DNA of 64,000 bases, taken from contig JAJACP010000007.1 of NCBI GenBank assembly GCA_022601445.1, forward strand, positions 33,029 to 97,028, in the 5' to 3' direction. Positions within the stretch are counted from its first letter, which is position 1. Each line of letters begins with the position of its first letter. Shown here piece after piece: positions 44,687 to 52,134 of the stretch. This DNA is from Chlamydiales bacterium. GTDB taxonomy: Bacteria; Chlamydiota; Chlamydiia; Chlamydiales; JAAKFR01. Made by a program: the position numbers and the translations under genes. The notes beneath the pieces are model-generated. The model saw only the letters and a program-made list of their open reading frames with translations, was not told the DNA's origin and did no database searches.

Positions 44687-45172
44687 ATGAGAAAGTATCT
44701 TTTAGTCGCGTGCCTATTGGCACTGGGAGTTTCGACTGTCTATGCAGCAGAGCCTGCAAATGGAAATGGGAAGGGAGTTGCTAAACAACAATCTTCTCAA
44801 ATTAAGTGGTTTACACGTTATAGTGAAGCTGCAGCAGCAGCCAAGCAGGAGAAAAAGCCGATGCTTCTGTTTTTCACCGGTTCTGACTGGTGCGGTTGGT
44901 GCAAAAAAATGCATCAAGAAGTTTTTGCCTCTCCTGAGTTTGCAAAAGAGGTAGGCAATAATTTCGTTTTTGTAGAAATTGATTTCCCCATGAACAAACC
45001 GCTGCCTACAGACCAGCAGCAGGAGAACAATCAATTGAAGCAAAAATATGGTGTGACAGGTTATCCAACGATTATCATTTTGGATGCCAGTGGCAACTTT
45101 GTTGCGGAGACGGGTTATCGTCCTGGTGGCGGAAAAGCCTATGCTGATTACCTAAAACAGCTGCTCAAGTAA
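44687..45172 (+). CDS. Periplasmic thioredoxin-like disulfide oxidoreductase
   Basis: 161 residues: signal peptide (about 1-20, ending VYA before AEP), then a thioredoxin fold with the active site WCGWCKK (Cys69, Cys72) and the cis-proline in GVTGYPTII. The TGSDWCGWC context is that of chlamydial thioredoxin/disulfide isomerases (CT780 in C. trachomatis). It probably reduces or shuffles disulfides of the Cys-rich outer-membrane proteins, such as the barrel at 29406. GGAGGAG ahead of the ATG is among the strongest ribosome-binding sites in the window. Confidence 0.88.
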   Translation: MRKYLLVACLLALGVSTVYAAEPANGNGKGVAKQQSSQIKWFTRYSEAAAAAKQEKKPMLLFFTGSDWCGWCKKMHQEVFASPEFAKEVGNNFVFVEIDFPMNKPLPTDQQQENNQLKQKYGVTGYPTIIILDASGNFVAETGYRPGGGKAYADYLKQLLK

Positions 45173-45215
45173 CCTGAATGCCCCCTGAAAAGGGGGCCCT
45201 TCAACGGAGGTACAC

Positions 45216-46163
45216 ATGTATCGCGTCCTTTTCGTATTTCTAGCCCTTACTTTTTTCTCAAGTGCACACGCCTCTTTGGAATGGAAAGAGAATTTCTCCA
45301 AAGCGATCGATGAGAGTGCAGAAGATGGGAAACCGCTTCTCCTTTTTTTCACAGGATCAGATTGGTCGGGCCTGGCAATGAAGATGAAAAAAGAGGTGCT
45401 TGATTCTCAAGCCTTTCAGGAAAAAGCACGGACGCATTTCCACTGTTTACAGATTGATTTTCCCAAGCATAAGGCACTTGGTGATGAGCAAACCTCTCAA
45501 AACACAGTCCTCAAGCAACGTTTTGGAGTGGAAGAGCTTCCACTCCTTCTTGTGCTCGATTCTAAGGAGCGAGAGATCATGAGAATGGGGTATTTCCCTG
45601 AAACAGGTGAGCAGCTCGTAGGAGAACTTTTACAAGTTGTACACCAAGATGCGCAGCTCTGTGCAGGGCTTAAACGTCTGCCCAAAGAAGAAAATGCTCT
45701 GCAAGAGCTGTATCAGCTTGCCGTTGCTCTTTCTGGAGAGGAAGCACAAAAAACCCTTCTAGCAGCAGGGCTTGCCATAGAGGCGCCTTTTTTCCAGCTT
45801 GAACAGTATCGTCTCCTTGTTGAAGGGGGAAGGGATGCGCACAAACTTCGTGAGAAGCTCTTGCAGAGTCAAGACTCGGAGATACATTTCGCTGTTGCGA
45901 TGATTGATTTTCAGCAGCGCGCCTCCACATTGAGTGATCCACTTGAGGTGATTAAACCTTTGGAGGCGTATTTAAGCCGTTTTGGCGATCAAGATACCCA
46001 GAATGTGTGGCGCATTGAAATGATGATTGCGCAATTTTACTTAGATGCTGACGAGTGGGGAACTGCCCTTAAGCATGCGCAAACAGCCTATGAGTCAGCG
46101 CCGCAAACCATGCGAGGGGAAATTGAAAACTCGCTACTCTACATTCGCGATCAGATTCGCTAG
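45216..46163 (+). CDS. Thioredoxin-like periplasmic protein lacking the active-site cysteines
   Basis: 315 residues: signal peptide (about 1-19), a thioredoxin-fold domain to about 140 and a helical C-terminal extension to 315. The context FFTGSDWSGLAMKM aligns with FFTGSDWCGWCKKM of the preceding gene, so both cysteines are replaced (Ser51, Ala54); no redox activity through CxxC is possible. It retains the LPLLLVLD strand after the cis-proline position. CT783 in C. trachomatis, annotated as a disulfide isomerase and placed before rnpA, is the likely counterpart. It may act as a chaperone or adaptor. The 3' end overlaps rnpA by 30 bases. Confidence 0.8.
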   Translation: MYRVLFVFLALTFFSSAHASLEWKENFSKAIDESAEDGKPLLLFFTGSDWSGLAMKMKKEVLDSQAFQEKARTHFHCLQIDFPKHKALGDEQTSQNTVLKQRFGVEELPLLLVLDSKEREIMRMGYFPETGEQLVGELLQVVHQDAQLCAGLKRLPKEENALQELYQLAVALSGEEAQKTLLAAGLAIEAPFFQLEQYRLLVEGGRDAHKLREKLLQSQDSEIHFAVAMIDFQQRASTLSDPLEVIKPLEAYLSRFGDQDTQNVWRIEMMIAQFYLDADEWGTALKHAQTAYESAPQTMRGEIENSLLYIRDQIR

Positions 46164-46463
46164 CTCTTGGCGGAGATCGTGAAAAGAGGCCTTTAAGGCT
46201 GCAGGATGGGGGCGGGCGTTGATGTGAAGAAGAGCTGGCAGCTCATACTGAGAGAGGCGAAACACTTCCCTCATGAGCCGTTTAAATCGATTCCGTTGGT
46301 GCGCTTTCCCGTACTTCTTGGAGACGGTAAGGCCGAACTTTGTCTCTGAACTCTTACGGACCTGCAGGTAGAGAAATGTCCCCGACAGTACCCGTCCTTG
46401 CCTGCCGCACAACCGGAAGTCTCTAGAGCGAAGAAGGCGGAGGGCTTTGGGAAACGTTAGCAC
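46134..46463 (-). CDS. rnpA: Ribonuclease P protein component
   Basis: 109-residue basic protein that assists the RNase P RNA in cutting tRNA 5' leaders. It shows the RNR motif as [18 protein letters not shown] (residues about 52-69) and [10 protein letters not shown] before it. The start is a GTG at 46463, seven bases inside the end of rpmH, the usual rpmH-rnpA order. No RNase P RNA gene was recognised in the window. Confidence 0.92.
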   Translation of the reverse strand: MLTFPKALRLLRSRDFRLCGRQGRVLSGTFLYLQVRKSSETKFGLTVSKKYGKAHQRNRFKRLMREVFRLSQYELPALLHINARPHPAALKASFHDLRQELANLIANVE

Positions 46464-46594
46464 GGGGTCAGTTGGTGACGACCCGCTTTACGGCGGCGAT
46501 TGATGATTTTTCGGCCGTTTTTAGACTTCATCCGTTTACGGAAGCCTGTCTCGCTTTTGCGGCGTCTTTTACTGGGTTGATATGTTCTTTTCAT
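46457..46594 (-). CDS. rpmH: Ribosomal protein L34
   Basis: 45 residues, [20 protein letters not shown] at the start and [11 protein letters not shown] at the end, the full L34 pattern. GAGGAAAAG precedes the ATG. It overlaps rnpA by seven bases and is divergent from rpmJ. Confidence 0.96.
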   Translation of the reverse strand: MKRTYQPSKRRRKSETGFRKRMKSKNGRKIINRRRKAGRHQLTPC

Positions 46595-46706
46595 CGCTTT
46601 TCCTCATTTGATGTGGAGAGCCTATCAAAAAGGGGAAAAATTGGCAATTGCAAAGAATAGCGAGATGCGTTAAAGTCTCCTTTTTTCTGAAAACAGTAGG
46701 AAAACG

Positions 46707-46844
46707 ATGAAAGTAAAAGCCTCCATCAAAGCCGATCCCTCTAAGGGAGACAAGCTGGTTCGCCGGAAAGGGCGTCTTTATGTGATTAACAAGAAAGACC
46801 CTAACCGCAAACAGCGTCAAAAAGGACCGGCACGTAAGAAATAA
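46707..46844 (+). CDS. rpmJ: Ribosomal protein L36, cysteine-free chlamydial form
   Basis: 45 residues ([20 protein letters not shown] ...), with the chlamydial C-terminal extension [13 protein letters not shown]. None of the three Cys and one His that hold zinc in the classic 37-residue L36 are present, so it is a zinc-independent form. AGGAAAA lies just before the ATG. It is followed after 17 bases by rpsN. Confidence 0.95.
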   Translation: MKVKASIKADPSKGDKLVRRKGRLYVINKKDPNRKQRQKGPARKK

Positions 46845-46861
46845 TTTTAGAAAGGGAACAC

Positions 46862-47167
46862 ATGGCTAAAAAATCTGCTATTGCAAAACAAGCGAAACGT
46901 GCGCATCTCGTCAATTTAAATTTTGAGCGTCGCTCTGAGCTCCGCAAAAAAGCAAAAAATCTCCGTTTAAGCGAATCTGAGCGTGAAGAGGCGCGTGTGG
47001 CATTGAACAAGATGCGTCGTGACACCTCCCCTAGTCGTCTGAAGAATCGTTGTAAGTTGACAGGGCGTCCTCATGGGTATCTCCGTAAGTTCCAGATGTC
47101 GCGTATCTGTTTGCGCGAGTTGGCGGGGATGGGGATGATACCCGGCGTCACCAAAGCCAGCTGGTAG
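46862..47167 (+). CDS. rpsN: Ribosomal protein S14 (zinc-independent form)
   Basis: 101 residues, [16 protein letters not shown] to [11 protein letters not shown], the longer S14 without CxxC motifs. [20 protein letters not shown] is the conserved C-terminal core. The rpmJ-rpsN pair is closed by a clear terminator at 47192, so it is a two-gene transcript. Confidence 0.95.
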   Translation: MAKKSAIAKQAKRAHLVNLNFERRSELRKKAKNLRLSESEREEARVALNKMRRDTSPSRLKNRCKLTGRPHGYLRKFQMSRICLRELAGMGMIPGVTKASW

Positions 47168-47191
47168 GCGTTTTTCTTGTTTATCTCTTTG

Positions 47192-47213
47192 AGCCTCCTT
47201 TTGGAGGCTTTTC
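47192..47213 (+). terminator. Rho-independent terminator after rpsN
   Basis: AGCCTCC-TTTT-GGAGGCT followed by TTTTC; a 7-bp perfect stem 25 bases after the rpsN stop. Confidence 0.85.
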
Positions 47214-47284
47214 GCCCCATTTGCACCCTCGCTCGCTTGCCGTACTAGATGTACTGTCTGCCCTCGCGAGTGAGCAACTGGGAC
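47214..47284. repeat. Palindromic element with central GTAC-TAGAT-GTAC
   Basis: An imperfect inverted repeat: CTCGCTCGC on the left against GCGAGTGAG on the right, with GCCCCATTTGCA against CAACTGGGAC outside and GTAC/GTAC around the centre. It lies in the 240-base gap between rpsN and the GYF gene; the rest of that gap (47285-47407) shows nothing I can name. The layout resembles dispersed intergenic palindromes. Confidence 0.5.
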
Positions 47285-47407
47285 AAAAATCCCCAAAAGC
47301 TCTCTGTTGCCTCAGGGTGATGGCTTGATTGCCCGATAAGCTGATGAGCTTTTGGTTGTGCTTGGAATTCTACTTGCGATTACGGCTGTAACTGTGACAG
47401 CCAGGCG

Positions 47408-47845
47408 CTACTTTACACGTGAACCTAATCCAGAATTCGATGCTGTGTGAGTATCTATTTCTTTGCTTAAGTCGGGAAGCTCCTTCAGAGGCTTCCACTC
47501 TTTCATCCCTTCTCCCCAAACCAAAGACTTCTCCGAAACCTGCTCTTGCTTGCGCAATTCAATCAACACAGGAAACTCCAAAGGACCCACCTGCTGGTGA
47601 GACGAATCTAGGTAGTACCACATCTTAAGCCATGCCTCGCTCTGCTGAGGTGGCTGTGCAGGTAAAGAGCGCTTCTTTCTTAGAATAAGGCGTTTCGGGA
47701 GAAAAGCGGCTAAAAGCACACCTAAAACCCCTAAAAAAAGGCCAAGGAAAAACCAGGTCGTGGGATTCCGCCCCCGACGCTTAGCGAAGTAACTGGCTAA
47801 ACACCCGAAAAAGACCCAAAAAAGAAAAAGATTGAGCAGTTGCAT
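47408..47845 (-). CDS. Membrane protein with C-terminal GYF_2 domain
   Basis: 145 residues from the ATG at 47845 (GGGA just upstream; another in-frame ATG at 47854). Two N-terminal hydrophobic helices (LLNLFLFWVFFGCLASYF, then TTWFFLGLFLGVLGVLLAAF) flank a basic loop. A Pro/Gln linker leads to a GYF_2 domain (MWYYLDSSHQQVGPLEFPVL ... LVWGEGMKEWKPL), which in eukaryotes and some bacteria binds proline-rich peptides. It is probably cytoplasm-facing. Its start region is divergent from the Asp23 gene at 47908. Confidence 0.72.
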   Translation of the reverse strand: MQLLNLFLFWVFFGCLASYFAKRRGRNPTTWFFLGLFLGVLGVLLAAFLPKRLILRKKRSLPAQPPQQSEAWLKMWYYLDSSHQQVGPLEFPVLIELRKQEQVSEKSLVWGEGMKEWKPLKELPDLSKEIDTHTASNSGLGSRVK

Positions 47846-47907
47846 TATTCCCATAACTGGAATATATTCTACACGAAGCTTCCTATATTTACAATCACGA
47901 GGTTCGC

Positions 47908-48363
47908 ATGGAATTAGATACAAAAGAATTTGAACTCCCTAAGACTGTCTTTAGTCGGGATATCGAAACCCGTGTGATTCAAGCCATTATTTTACAAAGT
48001 TTGAGCAAGATCGAAGATGTGGGGCTCATTGGAGGCACATTGATCGACACACTTTTGGGGCGTGCCGATACAGACCGGATCAAAGGCATTGCTGTTGAAC
48101 AAGACAGCAAAAATCATCAGGTGAAGGTCAAGGTCGAAATCAATGTTAAATATGGCATCTCGATCCCTGAAAAAGCCGAAGAGGTGCAAACGAAAGTCGT
48201 CGAAGAGATTATCCACCTAACTGGGCTACATGTGGCGACCGTTCATGTGGTGATCAAAGGGCTCATTCCAGAAGCAAAAGAGAAAAAAGAGGTCTCAGAA
48301 GAGGCCTATCCTGCCTCTTTGATCGGTGAGGAATTAGACGAAGAAGAAGTCAATGCGTGCTGA
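47908..48363 (+). CDS. Asp23/Gls24 family envelope stress protein
   Basis: 151 residues. The core SRDIETRVIQAIILQSLSKI, DRIKGIAVEQD, VKVEINVKYGISIPEKAEEV and LTGLHVATVHVVIKGL is the Asp23/Gls24 (DUF322) fold. In Firmicutes such proteins are membrane-associated through AmaP and respond to envelope stress; the next gene here looks like an AmaP partner. The C-terminus is acidic. An ACGAGG ribosome-binding site precedes the ATG. It overlaps the next gene by 11 bases. Confidence 0.85.
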   Translation: MELDTKEFELPKTVFSRDIETRVIQAIILQSLSKIEDVGLIGGTLIDTLLGRADTDRIKGIAVEQDSKNHQVKVKVEINVKYGISIPEKAEEVQTKVVEEIIHLTGLHVATVHVVIKGLIPEAKEKKEVSEEAYPASLIGEELDEEEVNAC

Positions 48364-48796
48364 GCATCTTCTCATCACTGTGAGCGCTCTTCTTCTTAGC
48401 TTTTTCTTATATGGCCTTGGTATTGTGTTAGTTGTTCTGCATTTACACATTTGGGGTCTATCGGCCTTCGTCTTTGGTACTCTGTTTCTCGTTCTTTTTT
48501 ACCTAGCCTCGCGTAGACGCTATCTACTTATCCAAATGGGAAGTGTGGCCATCGGAGAGAGGGTGATCCAGAAGTTTGCAGGGGATGCACTGCAAGGACT
48601 CTTTCCCAGTCAGGCGATTGCGTGCGAAGCGATCGTGCATCGGAAAGGAAAGATTGAAATTTTGGCCACGATCCCGTATCTCTCAGAGCAGAGACGGGAG
48701 CAAAAACTCGAGGAGATCGAGACGGCGCTCTCTGCGACTTTCTTGAAACACTGCGGCTGGAAGGGGTCTTTTATCTTCAATGTTAGCTTTTCTTAA
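48353..48796 (+). CDS. AmaP-like membrane anchor for the Asp23 protein
   Basis: 147 residues: two hydrophobic helices at about 6-30 and 34-52 forming a hairpin, then a soluble domain (RRRYLLIQMGSVAIGERVIQ to the end) whose alternating strands and helices resemble the Asp23-like domain of AmaP. The call rests on topology and on being coupled to the Asp23 gene; sequence identity to Firmicute AmaP is not visible to me. It overlaps the purine permease gene by 17 bases. Confidence 0.6.
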   Translation: MRAEHLLITVSALLLSFFLYGLGIVLVVLHLHIWGLSAFVFGTLFLVLFYLASRRRYLLIQMGSVAIGERVIQKFAGDALQGLFPSQAIACEAIVHRKGKIEILATIPYLSEQRREQKLEEIETALSATFLKHCGWKGSFIFNVSFS

Positions 48797-50105
48797 TCGA
48801 TTTTTTCTCCTTAAAGAGCATCAGACAACGATTAAACGGGAAGTGCTTGCCGGCGCCACTACGTTTTTAACTCTGGCCTATGCACTTCTTGTCATTCCCT
48901 CTATTCTCTCAGAAGCTGGGCTTGATTTTGGCGCGACACTGGTTGCCACCGCGCTTGTCGGTGCCTATAGCACATTTATGATGGGGGTTTTAGCCAATTA
49001 TCCCTTTGTGCTGGCGCCTGGAATCGCTCTTTGTGTCTACTTCTCCTACTCAGTGGTGCTAGGAGCGGGTCACACATGGCAAACGGCTCTGGGAATCGTT
49101 TTTTTAACAGGCGTCATTCTCCTTATTTTAAATCTTCTGAGGGTTCGACAGCTGTTGATACAAGTGATTCCCCAGTCGCTCCGTTTAGCCACCACAGCTG
49201 GCATGGGCGTGTTCTTAGCTTTAATTGGACTCAAAAATGCCGGCATTATTGTAGCCCATCCGATGACGTTAATTGCCTTTGGAGATCCAAAATCAGTGGC
49301 TCATGTGATGACAGCCATTGGGCTGATCTCAATGGGAACGATGCTCACCTTTCGCATTCCCGGCGCGCTTTTTTTGGGTATCTTGATCGTCTGGATTCTT
49401 AGTTTATTTTTTGGAGTGGCCCATTTTGGAGGGTTTGTCTCTCTCCCTTCTTCTCTGATGCCCACTCTCTTTCAACTCGATGTGGTCGATGCCTTTCAGC
49501 CCACGCATTTGGGTGTGCTGATCTCGTTTCTTTTTGTCGGGCTGTTTGACTCAACAGGCACCTTGGTTGGATTGGCCGAAGAGGGGGGCTTTTTAGAAGA
49601 GTGTGATCCCAAAACAAAAAAGTGTCGTTTCCCGAGAGTGACTCGCGCTTTGATGCCGGATACGACCGGAACGATTCTCTCTCCGCTTTTAGGAACGACA
49701 TCGGTGGCGGTCTATCTGGAGTCTGCTGCAGGCTTAAGTGTAGGAGGACGCACTGGTCTGACCGCTGTGACAGCCGCCTTCCTTTTCTTTACAGCTCTCT
49801 TTTTCGCTCCGTTTGCCGGCTCCATTCCCTTATTTGCCACAGCGCCTGCTTTGATTATCATTGGAGGGATGATGCTGCGGCTCATTGCTCGCTTAGATTG
49901 GCAAGACCCTTCTGAGTGGATTCCTGCTTTTACGACCCTGATCTTAATCCCACTCACCTACAGCATTGCCAACGGAATTGCTGTCGGTTACATCATGTAT
50001 TGTATGATTAAGCTACTTTCCGGACGGTTCAAAGAAGTGCACTGGTTTTCGTGGATATTAGGGGTTCTGTTTGTTCTGAAATTTTTCTTTTTTCCAGGCA
50101 GCTAA
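48780..50105 (+). CDS. NCS2-family purine permease, AzgA type
   Basis: 441-residue inner-membrane transporter with about 13 hydrophobic helices. Segments REVLAGATTFLTLAYALLVI, FVLAPGIALCVYFSYSVVLG, LFDSTGTLVGLAEEGGFL and LGTTSVAVYLESAAGLSVGG are the AzgA (adenine/guanine/hypoxanthine) landmarks. It probably imports purine bases by H+ symport, which makes sense for an intracellular bacterium unable to make purines de novo. It overlaps the AmaP-like gene and its 3' end overlaps the convergent uvrC by 48 bases. Confidence 0.88.
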   Translation: MLAFLNRFFLLKEHQTTIKREVLAGATTFLTLAYALLVIPSILSEAGLDFGATLVATALVGAYSTFMMGVLANYPFVLAPGIALCVYFSYSVVLGAGHTWQTALGIVFLTGVILLILNLLRVRQLLIQVIPQSLRLATTAGMGVFLALIGLKNAGIIVAHPMTLIAFGDPKSVAHVMTAIGLISMGTMLTFRIPGALFLGILIVWILSLFFGVAHFGGFVSLPSSLMPTLFQLDVVDAFQPTHLGVLISFLFVGLFDSTGTLVGLAEEGGFLEECDPKTKKCRFPRVTRALMPDTTGTILSPLLGTTSVAVYLESAAGLSVGGRTGLTAVTAAFLFFTALFFAPFAGSIPLFATAPALIIIGGMMLRLIARLDWQDPSEWIPAFTTLILIPLTYSIANGIAVGYIMYCMIKLLSGRFKEVHWFSWILGVLFVLKFFFFPGS

Positions 50106-51878
50106 CGTCTCCACATCCTTTTTGGTGATTCCCGGGACAGAACTCCACTCCTCGGCAGTGGCTTCCATGATCCGTTTCATACTCCCAAAACGGTGCAAAA
50201 GGCGCTTTTTTTTCACAGGTCCAATTCCTGCAATGGTGTCTAGAGCGCTTCCTAAGCTCTTTTTTCCGCGCCGCGCTCTTTGGAAGGTAATGGCAAACCG
50301 GTGTGCCTCATCGCGAATTTGCTGAAGCAAAAAGAGAATAGGCGAGTTGGACTTGAATGTGTAGGGCTCATTTGTTCCCGGAGAAAAGACCCGCTCGGCG
50401 GTCATCCCACGGTCGTGCCGCCCCTCTTCTTTCACGACAGCAATCACATCCACCGTGCTCACATCAAGAGAGGAGAGCACATCGAGAGCAAGGTTCAAGT
50501 GTCCTTTGCCTCCATCAATCACAAGCAGGTCGGGTAGATTATCCTCCTCTTTGGCGCGCTTATAGCGGCGTGTGAGTACCTCTTTGAGCGCTCCATAGTC
50601 GTCTGAAGGATCGGCAGTGGTAATCTTATACTTCCGGTAGCTCTTAGGCTCTTTTTCGCCTCCAGCAAAGACAATCATGGCGCTAACTGGCTCGCTACCG
50701 CTGATGTTTGAGCTATCAAAGCATTCGATCCGCTCAGGGTAGTTAGTCAGGTGAAGTGTCTCTTCCATCGTAAGAAGCGTCTGTTCTTTGATCTCGCCAA
50801 TCCGTCCAAACTTCGCTTCGGCATTCGCATGGGCCATTTCAACCAAAGCTCGTTTGTTGCCCCGTTTAGGAACACGTAGTTTCACCTGAATGAGCGCATC
50901 GACCTCTGGGCTCACTTCTGTTGGAAGAAGAATTTCCTCAGGAAGCTCTTCTTGATCGGCGTATTGTTGAAGGAGAAAAGAGGCGAGCAAATCAGTATCT
51001 TCTTGGGCATTATGGCGAAAGAGATGATCCTCTGCAGAGATCAGCTTGCCCTCTCTAAAAAGCAACTGTGTCACTACAACCGTATCCGCTTCGCGGTAGA
51101 GAGCCACAGCATCGAGATCGGCAGTGCCTGCTTTTTCCACCTGCTGTTTTTCGAGTGTTTTTTCAATCGACTGCAACGTGCTATAGATGCGGTCGGCCCT
51201 TTCAAATTCAAGAGCTTCCACTGCCGTTTCCAACTGCACTTTTAGCTTTTTACGAATGGTATCGTCTTTCCCTTCCAAGAAGTGGATCATCTGTTTCACC
51301 TGGCTACCATACTCTTTTTTGGTGCATTTGTTGACGCAGGGGGCAATGCACCGTTTCAAGTCGTAGAGAATGCAAGGACGTGTGCGGCTGGCCAGCTCCC
51401 GATCGGAACACTGCCTGAGGGGAAACAGCGTCCGGAGAAGCTCTAAGGTTTGACGGGCAGCGTGTCCATTGGTGTAGGGGCCAAAATAGAGATTGCCCGG
51501 TGGGGGTTTGCCTTTAAAGCGCGCAACGCGGAGCATGGGCCATGGATCTTTGTGGTTGATCACCAGGCTAAAGTACGTTTTATCGTCTTTGAGCAGCGCG
51601 TTGTACTTGGGACGGTGTTTTTTGATCAGGTTGTTTTCTACAATGAGCGCCTCTTTTTCTGAGGAAACAACCAGCGTGTCGATCGAGGCAACTTGAGCGA
51701 TGAGGTAGGGGATCATCTCCCGGCCATCGCCGCCTGGAAGGAAGTACTGTTTGACACGGCTTTTGAGGTTTTTGGCTTTGCCCACATAAAGGATTTTCCC
51801 AGTGCTATTTTTCATCAGATAGACGCCGGGAGAGGTGGGAAATCGTTTCAGCTGCTCTGTATCAAATTCCATGCTCAT
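50058..51878 (-). CDS. uvrC: Excinuclease ABC subunit C
   Basis: 606-residue dual-incision nuclease of nucleotide excision repair. An N-terminal GIY-YIG domain (SPGVYLMKNSTGKILYVGKA, residues about 16-35), a central Cys-containing linker, a UVR motif near 200-240, an RNase H-like nuclease (RIECFDSSNISGSEPVSAMI; LLVIDGGKGHL) and C-terminal helix-hairpin-helix motifs (TIAGIGPVKKKRLL; VPGITKKDVE) are all in place. Its start is at 51878 or six bases downstream. Operator-like repeats begin five bases upstream of it. Confidence 0.95.
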   Translation of the reverse strand: MSMEFDTEQLKRFPTSPGVYLMKNSTGKILYVGKAKNLKSRVKQYFLPGGDGREMIPYLIAQVASIDTLVVSSEKEALIVENNLIKKHRPKYNALLKDDKTYFSLVINHKDPWPMLRVARFKGKPPPGNLYFGPYTNGHAARQTLELLRTLFPLRQCSDRELASRTRPCILYDLKRCIAPCVNKCTKKEYGSQVKQMIHFLEGKDDTIRKKLKVQLETAVEALEFERADRIYSTLQSIEKTLEKQQVEKAGTADLDAVALYREADTVVVTQLLFREGKLISAEDHLFRHNAQEDTDLLASFLLQQYADQEELPEEILLPTEVSPEVDALIQVKLRVPKRGNKRALVEMAHANAEAKFGRIGEIKEQTLLTMEETLHLTNYPERIECFDSSNISGSEPVSAMIVFAGGEKEPKSYRKYKITTADPSDDYGALKEVLTRRYKRAKEEDNLPDLLVIDGGKGHLNLALDVLSSLDVSTVDVIAVVKEEGRHDRGMTAERVFSPGTNEPYTFKSNSPILFLLQQIRDEAHRFAITFQRARRGKKSLGSALDTIAGIGPVKKKRLLHRFGSMKRIMEATAEEWSSVPGITKKDVETLAAWKKEKFQNKQNP

Positions 51879-51882
51879 CCAA

Positions 51883-51953
51883 AAGATATGTCCATATATA
51901 AAATTCTATAAGTGGACACATCTTATATCAAAAACAAGATATGTCCACATATA
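51883..51953. promoter_or_regulatory. Three copies of an AAGATATGTCCA-type operator
   Basis: Copies at 51883-51900 (AAGATATGTCCATATATA), 51907-51924 in reverse orientation (TATAAGTGGACACATCTT) and 51936-51953 (AAGATATGTCCACATATA). Copies one and three differ at one base in 18; the inverted copy differs at two. The third overlaps the start codon of a truncated ORF at 51941. This looks like the autoregulatory operator of a gene now mostly lost. Confidence 0.55.
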
Positions 51954-52001
51954 GCAAACATGGTTTTCTTAAACAGCTTATAGATAGTCGATTAGAAAAG
52001 G
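51941..52001 (+). pseudogene. 5' remnant of an unknown gene
   Basis: The ATG at 51941, set inside the operator-like repeat, opens a frame that begins MSTYSKHGFLKQLIDSRLEK, which reads like a genuine protein start. After 20 codons it runs into the mutS-derived repeat and on to a TGA at 52106, giving only 55 codons. The join at about 52001 suggests truncation by recombination. Family unknown. Confidence 0.4.
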
Positions 52002-52038
52002 GAGAGTTGGGCGTTATCGGCCTCTTTTTTGAAGCGAC
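52002..52038. repeat. Left direct repeat: displaced copy of the mutS 3' end
   Basis: These 37 bases are identical to 53257-53293 inside mutS and in the same orientation. On the minus strand this copy reads FKKEADNAQLSLF and then TAA, using TCC CTT TTC TAA where mutS uses TCT TTG TTT TAA. It is thus a complete, synonymous mutS end left beside uvrC. Confidence 0.9.
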
Positions 52039-52050
52039 ACGCAGTATCTT

Positions 52051-52076
52051 TACACAAGTAGAATGTTACTTTTGTA
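52051..52076. promoter_or_regulatory. Inverted repeat upstream of abiEi
   Basis: TACACAAGTA-gaatgt-TACTTTTGTA, 9 of 10 bases paired, ending 24 bases before the -35 box of the abiEi promoter. AbiEi proteins bind inverted repeats to repress their own operon, so this is a plausible operator. Confidence 0.4.
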
Positions 52077-52099
52077 TAAAATCTGCAAAATCTACCCGA

Positions 52100-52128
52100 T
52101 TGACTTGATTGGGAAGGTTTTGTAGAAT
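52100..52128 (+). promoter_or_regulatory. Promoter of abiEi
   Basis: TTGACT (52100-52105), a 17-base spacer and TAGAAT (52123-52128). It is the best sigma-70-like match seen in the window. The expected transcription start falls at or within a base or two of the ATG at 52135, so the message may be leaderless, even though AGGA abuts the ATG in the DNA. Confidence 0.6.
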
Positions 52129-52134
52129 TAAGGA

